Shown here: piece by piece, positions 23,600-44,585 of the stretch
Position numbering within the stretch: position 1 is the first letter of the stretch
How the letters are laid out: every line of letters begins with the position of its first letter
Assembly (NCBI RefSeq): GCF_964199755.1
Contig: NC_133899.1
Span: 310,001 to 374,000, forward strand
Direction of reading: 5' to 3'
Length of the DNA: 64,000 nucleotides
From: Larus michahellis
Lineage: Eukaryota > Chordata > Aves > Charadriiformes > Laridae
Notes under the pieces: model-generated
What the model was told of the DNA's origin: nothing
Seen by the model: only the letters and a program-made list of their open reading frames with translations
The model's database searches: none
Program-made: the position numbers and the translations under genes

Positions 23600-23969
23600 A
23601 TGACTGGTGCTGGTCCAGAGGTGTCAAGCCCTGCATTGTTTAGGGGAACAGGTGCCCCATGAGATGAGAGGAAGCTTGCCCAGGATGGGAAGGCTCCTTC
23701 TGGGGTGTCTGGGGCCACACACAGATGTCCCTCCTGAGCCTGAAGGACTGGAGAGTCCGAGGGGCAGGAGGGGCTCGAGAGAGACCCCCACCAGGCCAGG
23801 CTTCGATGGCTCAGGGCTGGGGCTGGCCCCCCATGTTCCAGACGATTTTGGGGTGGCCTCCCTGCGACGCTGTCACCCTGTGCTCTGCCTGGCGCCCTTG
23901 CTGCTGGCCTGCCACATCCAGCTGGGCACGGGCCAGCGATCGCCGCTGCGAGTTCCCGTAAGGCTGGGC
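23600..23969 (+). repeat. HP-flanking direct repeat, downstream copy
   Basis: 370-base copy of 20266-20732 in the same orientation, lacking the internal 99 bases of the upstream copy. Identity over the shared part is above 99% by eye. The start-to-start distance is about 3.33 kb, and the interval contains the whole HP gene. It ends where a GC-rich imperfect tandem repeat begins. Confidence 0.93.
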
Positions 23970-24190
23970 CGGGTGTCTGGGGGGGTCTCCCCGATCCCTC
24001 CCGTGTGTGTGGGTACCTGCGGGGTTCTCCCCTCCCCGTGTAGGGGGGTGTCCTTGGGATTGTCCCCATGCCCCCCGCGTGTGGGGGGTGTCTGTGGTGT
24101 TCTCCTCTCCCTCCGCCCGGGTGTCGGCGTGTCCGCAGGGTTCGCACCCCGCTGTCTCTGGGGGTCTCCCTGGGTGTTCCGGCCGCGCCC
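23970..24190. repeat. GC-rich degenerate minisatellite
   Basis: Imperfect copies of a unit around 55-65 bases containing 'ggggtgtctg...gttctcccctccc' (for example near 24020, 24085 and 24150). It lies between the downstream HP repeat and the DHX38 promoter. No gene was recognised. In mammals the start of TXNL4B would be expected here on minus. Confidence 0.6.
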
Positions 24191-24592
24191 TCCCCACCCG
24201 GAAGTCGTCCCGTGGCCACGTGACCACCTACGGTATCCGCACGCCGGAAGTCCTCCGAGGGACGCGTAGCGTGTCTTGTCTAGAGGTGGTTGGACTCTAT
24301 GGTGGTTGCTACCCCTATAGGCTCTGGCCGCCACGTCTATGGTGCAAGTGGGCTAGAGCGGCTCGTCTGGCGGAGCACTGTGGGGCGGCCATGGCGGCGC
24401 TCGGGGAGCTAGTTTACGGTCGCTGAGGCAACTGCGAGCAGGTGTGGGGGTTGTGGGAGCGGGGCGAGGAGCGGCAGACCGGGGCAGCCCTCCGGTACCG
24501 ACCCTCCCGCTGACCTGTGCCTCGCAGGCCCCATGGGTGCCCGCCGCGGCCCGGCCGCCCGGCCCAGCCAGGCGTGGTAGCGGTCGGCGGTG
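24191..24592 (+). promoter_or_regulatory. DHX38 promoter and 5'UTR
   Basis: Two ETS/GABP-type CCGGAAGT sites (24198-24205 and 24244-24251) flank a CACGTG E-box (24217-24222, within CACGTGAC). A GC-rich transcribed leader follows. ETS plus CACGTG also characterises the DHODH promoter. The leader may be spliced, since a GT-rich candidate donor ('caggtgtggggg', near 24440) precedes a CAG at 24528-24530. This is uncertain. Confidence 0.55.
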
Positions 24593-34560
<9,968 letters not shown>

Positions 34561-36014
34561 GAAGGCAGTGCCCGTTGCTTTGAGGCTTAAAGACTTCCAG
34601 GAGCAGCTGAGCCTTAGGAGAGTGCCCAGCTCCTCTGATCACTGTACTCTGTGAGGTGCTCTACAGCTTGTGGTCCAGGAAGGCTTTGGTGCTTGGCACT
34701 AATTTTGCTACAGAACAGAAATAATTTTATTTGTTTAAAGGTTGTCAGTCTAATCCTTGCTTTGTTTTGTGCTGCTTCTTGTCCTGGAGGTGACCGTTGA
34801 GTGGAGGCAGCCCTGCAGAATCGTGCAGGGCTGGTACTGTCAAGTTGTTGCCCTGTAGAGTGTGGGACAAGGCACAGAATTACACTGCCCTAGAGGGCAA
34901 AGACAGCCTGTCCCTGTCCCAGCCCTGTCCCATCCTACTGCAAAGGCAGTTTGCCCACAACCCAAGCCCTGGGCCCGCAGCTGGTGCCCTGCTGCCCCCA
35001 TACGCACAGGACCATGGGGCCAGCCCTGTTTGAGGCCAGGCTGTGCCAGGAATTCTGCTCACCTTCGGCTGCCCACACTTGTGCTGCTGCTTATGTGTTC
35101 TGACTGTGACGTACGTGTTTTCCTCCTGCATCCTGCCCAGTGTGTCTTGAAGATGCCTGGAGGAAAGGAAGGGGAGATGCAGTGGTGCAGACAGTCCTGA
35201 TCTGCTGGCCTTGCAGGAGGCTGGGTAGTCCAGCAGTTGTCCATCTGTGCCATACACCTCTGCTGGCAGCAGTAACTGCTGTGCACAGAGACCTCAGCCC
35301 TACTCCCCATGTTGCCCGCTTACTCCTTTTTGCTTGTCAGCTCTGTGGTCTGCCTGATTTGCCACTGGATCTTGTCCCCTAGTTTCTCATTTGACTGCCT
35401 GCAAACAAGGCGTGAGCTGAGCGAGTTGGTGTGAGGAGAAGGCAGCCACCTGCCTCTCTTTACTCTGGTAAGGCTTCTCGCTCACATCTGCTCCTTCACA
35501 TACTGGCTGATGTTGACCAGCACCAGCTCCTTCTCCTGGTCCAGCCTGCTGCTATCAGAGCATGCCAGAGCGTGGGAAGAGCGCAGAGTTTCTACCTGGA
35601 AAGAATGACCCCCTGTGCCACGTGTGAACGAGCATGTGGTTGCTCTTCCCAGCCTCTATGAGCCCAGGATTGAAGGCAGTTGGAGAGACCAGGCTGGCTG
35701 GGGCAGCAGCCTTTGGGGCTGAGCAGAGGGTCTGGAGATGCCGATGCCTTGAGAGAGCTGCTCTGGAGAGGAACCATTACCTCAGCACTGCTGGCTGTGA
35801 GCTTCTGTCATAACGTGGTAGTTCTACGCTGAGGGGCTTTGTTCTAGCAACAGGGAAAAGAGGGCTGGTTTAAGGAGAACAAAATATTCAGCCCTGCTGC
35901 TGCTAGACCCACAGTCTCCTCCCTTGGTGGCCTGGGATCTGCAGTATGCTGTCCCCGCTCCTGTCCTCTCTACTTCTCCCCTGCCTGTGGGCCAGGATCT
36001 GTCGTTCCCTGGTG
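34561..36014. other. DHX38 3'UTR and convergent interval
   Basis: Sequence between the DHX38 stop and the stop of the minus-strand coiled-coil gene. No canonical AATAAA was seen soon after the DHX38 stop; a variant AATAAT is near 34720. On minus, AATAAA at 34726-34731 could serve the convergent gene, in which case the two 3' ends overlap. A short minus frame ending at 35482 (LDQEKELVLVNISQYVKEQM) could be a terminal exon but is not in phase with the last exon I could define. Confidence 0.4.
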
Positions 36015-39000
36015 CTAGGGCCCAGCCTGCGCTCCTGCTCTTGGGCTGTGGTGCTGCCTGTTTCTATCCTGCACCTGCTCCTTGGCCTTGCTGAGATCTT
36101 CCTTGAGGAAAGCCATCTCCACCTTGCAAACCACCAGCTCCTTTTCTCTCATAGCCAGAGCTCGCTCGCTGTCCTGGTGTAGCTGCTGCCAGTGTTGGGC
36201 TCGGCTGCTCAGCTCCTGCTGCCTCTTCTGGAGGGAATGGACCTGCCGGTGGCACAGAGAGGCAGTGAGAGATGCAGGTGGAGCGCAGACTGCCGGTGGC
36301 CTGGGTGAAGGCTTGGGACATGCTTACCTCCTGCTTGACCTGCTCCTGGGACCCCTGCAGCTTCCTCAGCTCCCAGTGGAGCTGCTGCCTCTCCTCCTCG
36401 TAGGCTGCAATCTTCTCCTCCTGCTTGGCTTTCTCTTGCTGGGCTTGGGCCAGCTCTGCCTGCAAGGTGGCCATGTCCTGCACCTGCATGCAAAGTTGTG
36501 GGGCAGGGAGGGTGGTTGGCCAAGCCGTGGGAAGGATGGGGCTCCCCCCAGGGGCTGGTGCTGTCCTGAAGCAGGAAAGGGCTCTGGCACCGAGGGCTGT
36601 ATGGTGGATGGCTGCATCCTGGGGCTGTGCTGTCCCTGCCCTCACCTGTTGCAGCAGCTCTGCTAGGTGCTTTCTGTTGGAGGTCACTTCTTGGTGCAGG
36701 TCTTGGATGGTCTCCTTGGCTCTGCTGAGCTGCTGCAGACTTTGCTGCCCCTGGTTGTGGGTGGCTCCCAGCTTCTCCTGCAGCCAAGCCAGGCTCTGCC
36801 GCAGGCCCTGGCTCTGTTCCTCCTGTGCTCTCAGCTGCAGAGAAGGCAAAGCATTAGTGGGTGCTGCGTCGCTGTGCTAGTGCTGCTTCCTGCCAGAGTG
36901 AGGTCTGTGCCCTCCCTTCTGCTGCCCGTCCCAGCTCCCTGCCCACTCCTGCAGCACAGGCTTTGCTCCAGGGCTTTATTCTCTCTCGAGGGTGCTCGTC
37001 CACTCCTTCACCTGCTGCAGCTCTGGATAGAGCTTTTCCTTCCTATTCTGCTGATAGTACGGCTCCCCTTGCAGCTCTCATGGCGTGGTAGCCTGCTCCT
37101 GGCACTGGGCAGGCGCTGGCTTATCCATGGGCGCAGAGGAGACTGGGGCCAGGCTGACAGAGGGACCCCCACAGCAGGTCTTGCCCACTGCCTACCTGCT
37201 CCCTCAGGGCTTGGAGCTGTTCCTGGCTCCTCTGCAGCTTCTCTTTGGCATGGGCCGCAGCGTGCATGTGTCTCAGCGCCTGCTCGAGGGTCACCTGCTG
37301 TTTCCACTGCCACTGGCTCAGCTCTGCCTGGAGCTGCGCTGCCAGGTCCCTGGGGACGAGGGCACAGCCTGAGCTGTGGCAGGCCCAGGTGGCCTCCCTT
37401 GATGGAGCAAGCAGGGGCAGAACCCTGGTTGGGCTCTGGCTGTGCCAGGGCCAGCCAACCTCAGGGCCTGCCTACCCGCTCTGTGCCTGCTCGGCTTTGC
37501 TGCTGGCTGTGGGCTTCTGCAGTGCTTGCAGCTCGGCCTCCACCTCGCCGCTGGCCTCACGTGGCATGTCCTTCCCCACACGTGGGCATGGCTGCTCCTC
37601 TGCGCTCTGCAGGGTTGGCAGCTGCTCTGTCAGCGCCTGGGCTGCTTGAGAGAGTGGACGCTGGCTGGCATTGCCTTCCCCCCGGCCCCGTCCCAGGGCT
37701 TCTGTGGGAAGCGGAGCAGGGCTCAGCCCTGCAGTGCGATTTTGGGACGTTTGCTCCCAAACCTATGCCCCTCTGGCTGCTTCCCCCCAGGCTTGGGGAG
37801 CTGCCTCTCCACCTTCCCAGAACTGCACAGGGAAACATCATCTGCCCTGTAACTTGGCAACTGGTGGTGCCCCAAGAGCACAGGGAGCTTGTGGTGCTCA
37901 CAGGGCTTTGCTGTCTCCCCCATTGTTGCTCCAGGATGGACCGAGTGCTGCTGTAGCACATGGATGTTGCGGTAACTGGTGGGGAGGCACTGCCCGCTGC
38001 CTCCTAGGGTGCTTTCCTGCGTCACCCTCCAGCCCTGTGTGTGCTCACCCTTATGGGTGCCAGATGCCTCCTTGCTCCCGCTCTCTGCCATCGGGGCAAG
38101 CCATGGGCTCCAGCTCTGGCTGGGCCTGGTCTCCTCGCTGGAGACACCAAAAGCATGGAACCCCAGGGTGCTGGCTGCAGGCTCCAGCCCTTACGTGTCC
38201 CAGCCCTGTAGCCCTGGATGTCCCCCTCCTCGCCCACCCCACCTTCCTCAGTACTGCTCCACTTGGCCGCCCTCCCCATCTGCATGTCCTGTGCCTGGTA
38301 CTGTCGCTCCTCAGCTGCCGGTTTCTGCCTGCAGTGCATCATCTCTGCATCTACCACCACCTGTGTGAGGAGCCCAGCCATGTGCCCTCTGCTGGCTCCA
38401 GCCTGGTGCCACGCATGGGTGCTGCGGCTGCTGGGCTGCCAGCGCTGACCTGCTCGAGCAGCTCTGTGCGCTCCTCCTTCAGGATATTGTAGCTGGTGTC
38501 GGCACGGCTGTGGGCGGCCACGTAGGAAGTGACCTCTGTCTGCACCGCCTCATCCTTCTGCTCCTGTGGGGAGGTGCATCACTGGCCTGTGTGTACCCAG
38601 CAGGGTGTGGGACCCCCTCGATTGCCCTGTACCCCTGCTGTGGAAGGGCTGGGGCTGGAGAAGCAGCTAGTTTGGGACAACCCCCAGGCACCGGACTATT
38701 GGGGAGCGCCTGTGGCAGAAGGATGTGGTCTGTGCCAGGTGGGAGGTAGGATGGCTCCTGGCCCTCTCATCCCTGTGCAGGCCTCCAGTGCCCTTCCTGT
38801 TGCGTCAGTGTCTGCTGGACATCCAACAGCCCTGGAAAGGCATCTCTGCGGTCCCTGACCCATGCCAGGGCACGGGCACGTGAGGTGAGTGGTGAGCCCA
38901 GCCTGCTGGTGAGGCTGGGATGGTGCCCAGGGTGTCAGTGGAGCCATTGGGGGCTTCAGTTTTCAGGCTTGGCTCAGCTGGGTGGACTGGGCCATGCCGG

Positions 39001-40092
39001 TTATGCCTGTCCTGCGTCTGGGCTGTCCCATTCAGGGTGCAGTGCTAAGTCCTTGTCCCACATGTGGGTGGCAGGACATCCCCTGCCCTCCCCTGAGGGG
39101 GCCGGTCACCAGCTGTTTGCACAGGCAGGGCTTTTGGGCAGGCATGATGCCTAGCCTGTGATGGGATGGCTGTGGGGGACGCATGGCCAAGGGTGGGCGA
39201 CTCATGCAGCCTGGGCTGTGACCATCATGCCCAGCAGCAGTACCTTGCCTATCACTGCCTGGTACTGCTGCATCAGGGAGATCAAGTCCTGGTGCTTCTG
39301 CTCCACTGCGCTCTCCTGCTGCTGCAGCTCGTCCAGCCGCTCGTGGTTCTTGCCCCTGAAGAAGCCCAGGTGCAGCTGCAGCATTGAGGCCAGCAGCTGT
39401 GCTGGCTCCAGCTCCTGCTGCTCTGTGTCCTGGTATGCCTGGGGCTCCCTTTGCCGTGGCTCCAGCACCGACGCTTGCCTTTGGCCCTAGGACACATGAG
39501 CAGCATCTGTCTGGCTCACTGCTGTGGCCAGCCCATCTTGCAGCTCCTGCCCGGCACTGGACAACAACACTGGCAGTTCAGGTTTTGGTCAGAGAGCAGC
39601 ACTGGAGTGTGTTGATGACTGGTGGGGTGCAGACCTAGGCACCACCCCCCATGTGTGTGTTCTGATAGTCCCCCTGGGCTCATGAGCAGCCGAGCCCCCG
39701 ACACTGCTGGCACTCGGCGCTGCAGTCATGCCAGGGTGAGCTGTGGCTGCTGTGGGAAAGGTGGCAGTGGGACCAGAGCAGCCACGGCAGGAATGGCTGC
39801 CCCTGAGCCCTCGTGCTTTCCCCAGCCCCGGGGGATGAGCTGCCTCATGGCACAGGGCTTCCTCTAGCACCCGGCCACCTGTGGGTACACAACCGGTGCC
39901 TGGGGTGGGAGTGGGGTCCGGCATGACTCACTTGGGGCTGCCAGGTCTCCGTCTCCTGCTGAAGCTGCTGAATGGAGCTGCTCTGCTTGGATGTTGCCTC
40001 CTCCACTTCTGGCAGCCCTCCACGGGGACCCTCAGGCTGGCCCAGAGGTGCAGGAAGCTCCCTGGCCGTGCCACATTTTGGACATTCTCTCA
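36015..40092 (-). CDS. PMFBP1: Coiled-coil protein, probable PMFBP1 (5' end incomplete)
   Basis: Ten exons on minus, in transcript order: 40092-39932, 39486-39244, 38563-38450, 38360-38243, 37641-37476, 37349-37196, 37074-37012, 36834-36646, 36483-36328 and 36242-36015 (stop TAG). Every junction keeps frame: phases run 0,0,0,1,2,0,0,0,0. This is strong evidence for a working gene. The product is almost wholly heptad-rich coiled coil; examples are QQESAVEQKHQDLISLMQQY, LHQEVTSNRKHLAELLQQ and EKIAAYEEERQQLHWELRKL. PMFBP1 occupies this position in mammals, convergent with DHX38. There it is a testis protein of the sperm head-tail coupling apparatus. About 530 codons are visible, against roughly 1000 in human as I recall, so upstream exons are missing, unrecognised, or lost. 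The first exon listed opens with TG, so a split ATG is possible. The acceptor at 37075 and the last exon's end are weak. Confidence 0.7.
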
Positions 40093-42000
40093 CTGCTAGA
40101 GGGACCACAACATGGGACAGGCCTTTCCCACCGGCCCCAGATAACCCCCGGTCCCAGGGAGGGGACAGCCAGGGATGTCACCCAGCCCTGCCTGGAGCAG
40201 CCCCACCATCCCATGGCATCACCTCTGCAGCTCCCCATTGCAGGGGCTCCTGGTGCCAGTGGGAGATGCTGGGGGTCCTGCAGGAGCACGGCAGAGCTGC
40301 ATGGGAGCCCATGGCCGTCCCCTCCAGCAGCGCCTGCCCTCTCTCGCAGAGCACGGCCCCCCCCCACCGCCTGCAGCCCTCACCCAAGCCTTCATGTTGC
40401 ATGCTCCTCCTCGACCACGCTCTGTCCCTGCCACGTCGTGACACGGCCCTGCCTGCAGCCCCTGCCCTGGCCCGCTTCTGGGGACAATGCCCAGAACCAG
40501 AACCTGGTGACCTCGTGCACTGGGGAATTCCTCCCGGTGCTGGTGCAGCCAGCAAGCCCCGTCCCACCCCGCTGGCATTCCCAGCACTGGCGTACGTGGT
40601 GAGCCTTGCCGCAGCCTCATGCCATGGCTGGGCCTCACGCCTTGCACCCCCTTCTCTCTCTGTGCTAATCCCCTGCACCGTCCTCCTGCCATGCTCTGTC
40701 CCTGTTGCTGGCCCCAGGACATGTTGCAGGCCCGCAGTGACGCCACGCTCGGGGCCGTGCCCTGGGACAGCCGGGCACAGCTGCCTCCCACTGTGCCGGC
40801 CTGTGGCTCCCCGAGATGCCCCCAGGGCTGCGCCGAGCTCCCGGGGGAGCCATTGACCACATCAACTGGGGCCTCTGCTCCGTGTTTCTCCCTGCCCAAA
40901 GGGGTAAAAATAACAAGTTGTCGGAAATGAAATTTCAATTTCTCCACGCCCTTCCCTGTCCATGCGGCTTCCCAGCACAGATCAATAGTGTTTAGACAGC
41001 CAAGGAGATTTTGTTTCCCTTCTTAAAGCACCAGATCGATAGCATAAAAAAACCCAAACCCAACCCCAAAACAAACCTTCTGCCTCTGTGTGTGTTACAG
41101 TAAATGTGGACAAATCGGGCCCGGGGCTGCCCAGGCGGTGTGAGGGCAGCGGCCGGGCGGTGGGCGGTCGTGCAGTGTGGCCCCTCCGCTCTACACACCA
41201 CGCATGGAGGGACCCGTCGCAGGGACGGCAGGGCCACAGGCCCCATGGGCGAGGAGAGGCTCTGAGCAGGGAGATGAGCCTGGCCGTCAGCCCGGCTGCT
41301 GCTGGAGTTACCAGACACCCAGGTCAGCAGGCACAAGGGCATCAGGGATCTGCTGGGGAGAGGGCAAGTGGCTTTTGCAGAGGGAAATCCAGCCGTGCAG
41401 CCCTGCTGCAAACCTTCACCCAGGGCTTTAAGCAAAACGATCAGCCAGGGCACAGGGGATGGACTGGTGCTGGCAGGAGGGATCAGTCTTGGCAGGCAGC
41501 GACCTCCAGCCCGTTCCTGGGGCACAGGAGACATGCCCCATCCCGTTGGGCCACAGTCACCCTGCGGCGGGTGGGAGGCACGGGTGCAATCTGCCGCGCT
41601 GCCAAAGGAAAGGACTGCATAAAACAGTGACCACAGAGAGAGAGGGGCAGTGTGGCTGGGTGTACAGCAGTGCAGAGGTATGAAACCCGTCCGTCGAGGC
41701 AAACTGCTGGTGCAGATGGGCTGGCAGGCTGGTGAAATGGGGTCTGTGGTGCCTGGGTGGGGGGGCTGCTGGCCAGGCCAGCATGCTCGCTGAGGTGGGG
41801 GCAGTGGATGGGGCTCTGGGCAGCCTGTGGCTGGCCTGCACTCCCTGCCTGGGCTCAGGGTGGCAGAGCGGGTCCCTGGGTGCCCGCGCTGCCCTCAGCA
41901 TGGCTGCACGGCGATGCCCTGGGCACACACCTGCCGCTGGCCCCAGCTGCCTGTGCCACAGGGCTCCCTGCGCTCTCGCCCCTCGCTGGCGCTCGGTGCA
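40093..42000. other. Interval upstream of PMFBP1
   Basis: No further coiled-coil exon could be assigned. GC-rich frames are open on both strands without recognisable domains. An AT-richer block at about 40895-41060, with homeodomain-like and forkhead-like words, looks non-coding and possibly conserved. Confidence 0.4.
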
Positions 42001-42089
42001 GCTTCTCAGGTAAGTGTTTTAACTGGAAATTTCCAAGGCCAAGCTGGGCCCAGAAGGCGAACGCAGATGTACCATAATAGAAATCATCG

Positions 42090-42103
42090 GTTGCCATGGC
42101 GAC
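42090..42103. promoter_or_regulatory. RFX-type X-box palindrome
   Basis: GTTGCCATGGCGAC differs at one base from the perfect RFX palindrome GTTGCCATGGCAAC. It lies about 2 kb upstream of the first recognised PMFBP1 exon. RFX2 and related factors drive ciliary and spermiogenesis genes, which would suit PMFBP1. Function is inferred from motif and position only. Confidence 0.5.
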
Positions 42104-42180
42104 CTGCTCCACCAGCGGGTCGCAGCCACAGGCAATGGGAGCAGGCAGCACCAACAGCCCTGTGAGCGAGCGGGGCCACT

Positions 42181-42375
42181 TAACCCCCGCTGTGCGGAAC
42201 GCAATTGAATTTAGCCCTAATTTCTACCAGTGCAAGGGAACAAAATTTCCCTGTGGATTTCGGTCCTGTTCAGGTGGTGGCAGCCAGGGCACAGAGCCTC
42301 ATCAGGGCACAGAGCCTCCCCGGCTGCCAGCCTCTGCCCTGGTGCTCCATCACGGCCTTATTAATTAAAGCCGGT
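42181..42375. promoter_or_regulatory. Candidate conserved non-coding element
   Basis: AT-rich island in GC-rich surroundings with CAATTG, CCTAATTT, an AGGGAA/TTTCCCT inverted pair and TTAATTAA inside a near-palindrome (42355-42376). It has no coding potential. The call is from composition and motif density. Confidence 0.35.
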
Positions 42376-42399
42376 TGCCCTCCCCGGCAGCACCCTGCA

Positions 42400-42790
42400 C
42401 ATGGCAGACACACTGGGGCTGAGCCCAGCGCAGCTAGCGCCGCTCTGCATGGCCCAGCTCTGCGCAGCACATGTTGGCACGGCTCGGCATGGCTCGGCAT
42501 CGCTCTGCGTCCCCCAGTAGCATGCACTTTGCAGCCATGGCTTAGGTGGCCCTTTGCCACCTTGTTTGCCCTTGTTACTGCTCGCAGCAGTGCTGGCTGT
42601 GCCGCCAGGCCATGCCCACTGCCGGGCTGGTTACTGCCCGTGCTGCGACGGCCCATTCTGCCCTGCCATGCGTGCCGCTCAGCGCTGAGCTCTGCCATGC
42701 CACGTTGCCTTGCGCAACACGCAGCGCCGTGCTGCGTTGTGCCACGCTGTGCTGAGCTGCGCTATGCTGCGTGGAGCCAGCCATGGGGCT
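42400..42790. repeat. GCT/ATG-rich low-complexity tract
   Basis: Cryptically repetitive sequence built from 'gctcggcatggctcggcatc' and 'tgctgcg'/'tgccatgc' words, giving long spurious frames. No unit length is strictly kept. Confidence 0.5.
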
Positions 42791-43084
42791 GTGGGGCTGT
42801 GCCTTGGGACCATGTTTCCGGAGGTGAGTGTTGGCTGCCTGCGCCCAGGCACCTCTGACCCACCGCCATTCCTGTCCTCGCCTCCAGCCGACCTGCTGCC
42901 CATCCCGCTGCCCCGGGGCTGCGGGCAGCGCCTGCCCTGGCAGCGCGCAACCCTGCTCCAGCCCCACAGCCCTGACCCACAGCTGCCTGCCCGTGTTCGC
43001 CCCGTGCTGGGAGGACCTGGGGGGCCAAACTGGACCCTCTGCTGGGTGAGCCGGCACCGTGCAGCGCTAGGGGTGGGAGTTGTC

Positions 43085-43245
43085 TCGCTTTAATTACTGC
43101 CGTAATGTTATTCTTTTCAGTGCCACGTTAATTGAAATTAAACAGCTGCCACGTTCTGGCTGGGACAAAAGTGAATCCCTTTTCATTCCCCTCTGGTTTA
43201 ATGAAGACTGACGTGCTGAGAGAAAACAAAGGCGATCCAGCTGCT
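43085..43245. promoter_or_regulatory. Candidate conserved non-coding element
   Basis: Contains TAATTA (43091-43096), the paired homeodomain motif TTAATTGAAATTAA (43128-43141) abutting the E-box CAGCTG (43143-43148), and AACAAAGG of SOX/TCF type (43225-43232). Composition changes sharply from the flanks. There is no ORF. Whether it is conserved cannot be tested here. Confidence 0.4.
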
Positions 43246-43679
43246 GCCTCTCCCTGGCACATGCACCAGGAATTACCGGGGACCCCGTGAGCCGGCGGAG
43301 ACGCCCCTGAGCACCCCACAGCCGTCAGCCCGGCCCCCGCGCCCCGGGTGCTCCCACCCAGAGGGTCTGGCTGGGGGGACGTGGAGACATGGAACCCATG
43401 CCACGGGGGATGCCGGCACGGGGGTGTCGGGGAGAGCTATGGCATGCCCAGGCGGTGAGTCCAGGCTTCGATCCTGTCTGTTAAGAAGCGTCCAGCCACC
43501 AGCCGTGCCCCAGCGCTGCCCTCGTCCCTCCTGCGCTGCCGGCATCGTCCCTCCCTGCGGGCCGACTTCGGCTGCCCGGTGTTCAAAGTCACCAACTGGC
43601 CCATAGGTACTGAAAGCCTGAGCTGAGGCAGCAGCGGTGGCTGCCGAGGGGCTCCCTCCCTACAGCCTTAAGCTTTTTT

Positions 43680-43985
43680 TCTGTTTTAGGACTGGGAGCT
43701 TGCTTGTGATGCCATTCAGTACTTTAAAATATGCAAAATGAGGCGCTGGTACAAACCTCATTAACACCCGCCTCCAACATCATTAAGATGTTTCCAAGAA
43801 AATTAATTGAGAGACTCATTAAAAATAAATTAAGAAAAATGTGTTGCAGAGCGCCTGCTCTGAGCTCGTAAATCACGGCTCAAAGCTCCAGGCCGCTGCA
43901 CAGGCAATTAACGCCAGCCAATTTGTTTTATCCTGACTGCGAAAATTAGAAAGCAGACATGGAGATTAGATTAGGGATGTCTGTC
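43680..43985. promoter_or_regulatory. Candidate developmental enhancer
   Basis: About 300 bases of AT-rich, non-repetitive sequence dense in homeodomain words: CATTAA, AATTAATTGA (43801-43810), AAATTAAG, CAATTAAC, CCAATTTG and GATTAGATTA (43963-43972). An octamer-like ATGCAAAA (43731-43738) is also present. The next gene beyond PMFBP1 in mammals is ZFHX3, a developmental regulator with a large non-coding flank, so long-range enhancers are expected in this direction. Confidence 0.4.
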
Positions 43986-44394
43986 AAGCGGAACTTGGAG
44001 TGAATATTTTAGGATACAAAATGGAAATCAGGAAAACAAAGCTGGGACTTCATTCGGAAGAGCTGACAGGCAGAGGTGGGGAGGGAGGAGAGAGATTTAG
44101 ATGTTTTCTGTTTCCAGGAGCGGCACCATGTCTGTATTTAGATCTACACCCATCTCGCGCTCCTGCTACCAGACCGCTCTCCATTTTCATCCGTGCATTG
44201 CCAGCCCTTTGTGGCTGCGCGCACAGATCCCGCCTGCCCCTTTCGGGAAGCGGGAGCTCATACGGAGAGCATGCTTTGAAGTTGCTGTGTATTACACAGC
44301 CTGAACCAACATGTCGCCCCTGTATATGCTGATTACACACTTGGATTAGCAAACACAGTGCGACTGGGTGAGACCAGTGCTTGGGACTTAGTCA

Positions 44395-44585
44395 GCTTTG
44401 TGCCATTACTCCCTCTTTGTCCATCTCTAGCACCTTCCATCAGAGGATCTCAAGCTACTTTATATTCATGAACTGAACTGCAGAGCCCTTCTGCAAAATG
44501 AGCAAGTGTTATTATCCCCATTTTGCACAGGGAAGCCGAAGCAGAGATAAGTTAAGGTCTTGCTTGTAACTATGTGAATGCATAA
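44395..44585 (-). repeat. CORE-SINE (MIR-like) copy
   Basis: 'ccatcagaggatctcaagct', then 'gtgttattatccccattttg', then 'cacagggaagccgaagcaga' and 'aagttaaggtcttgc' match the complement of the MIR/CORE-SINE class of amniote repeats. Diverged; ends approximate. Confidence 0.65.

Noticed and set aside
35482-35548. Possible terminal PMFBP1 exon ending in VKEQM and a stop
   Set aside because: Attractive coiled-coil-like sequence, but its acceptor phase does not fit the preceding exon; kept only as a possibility.
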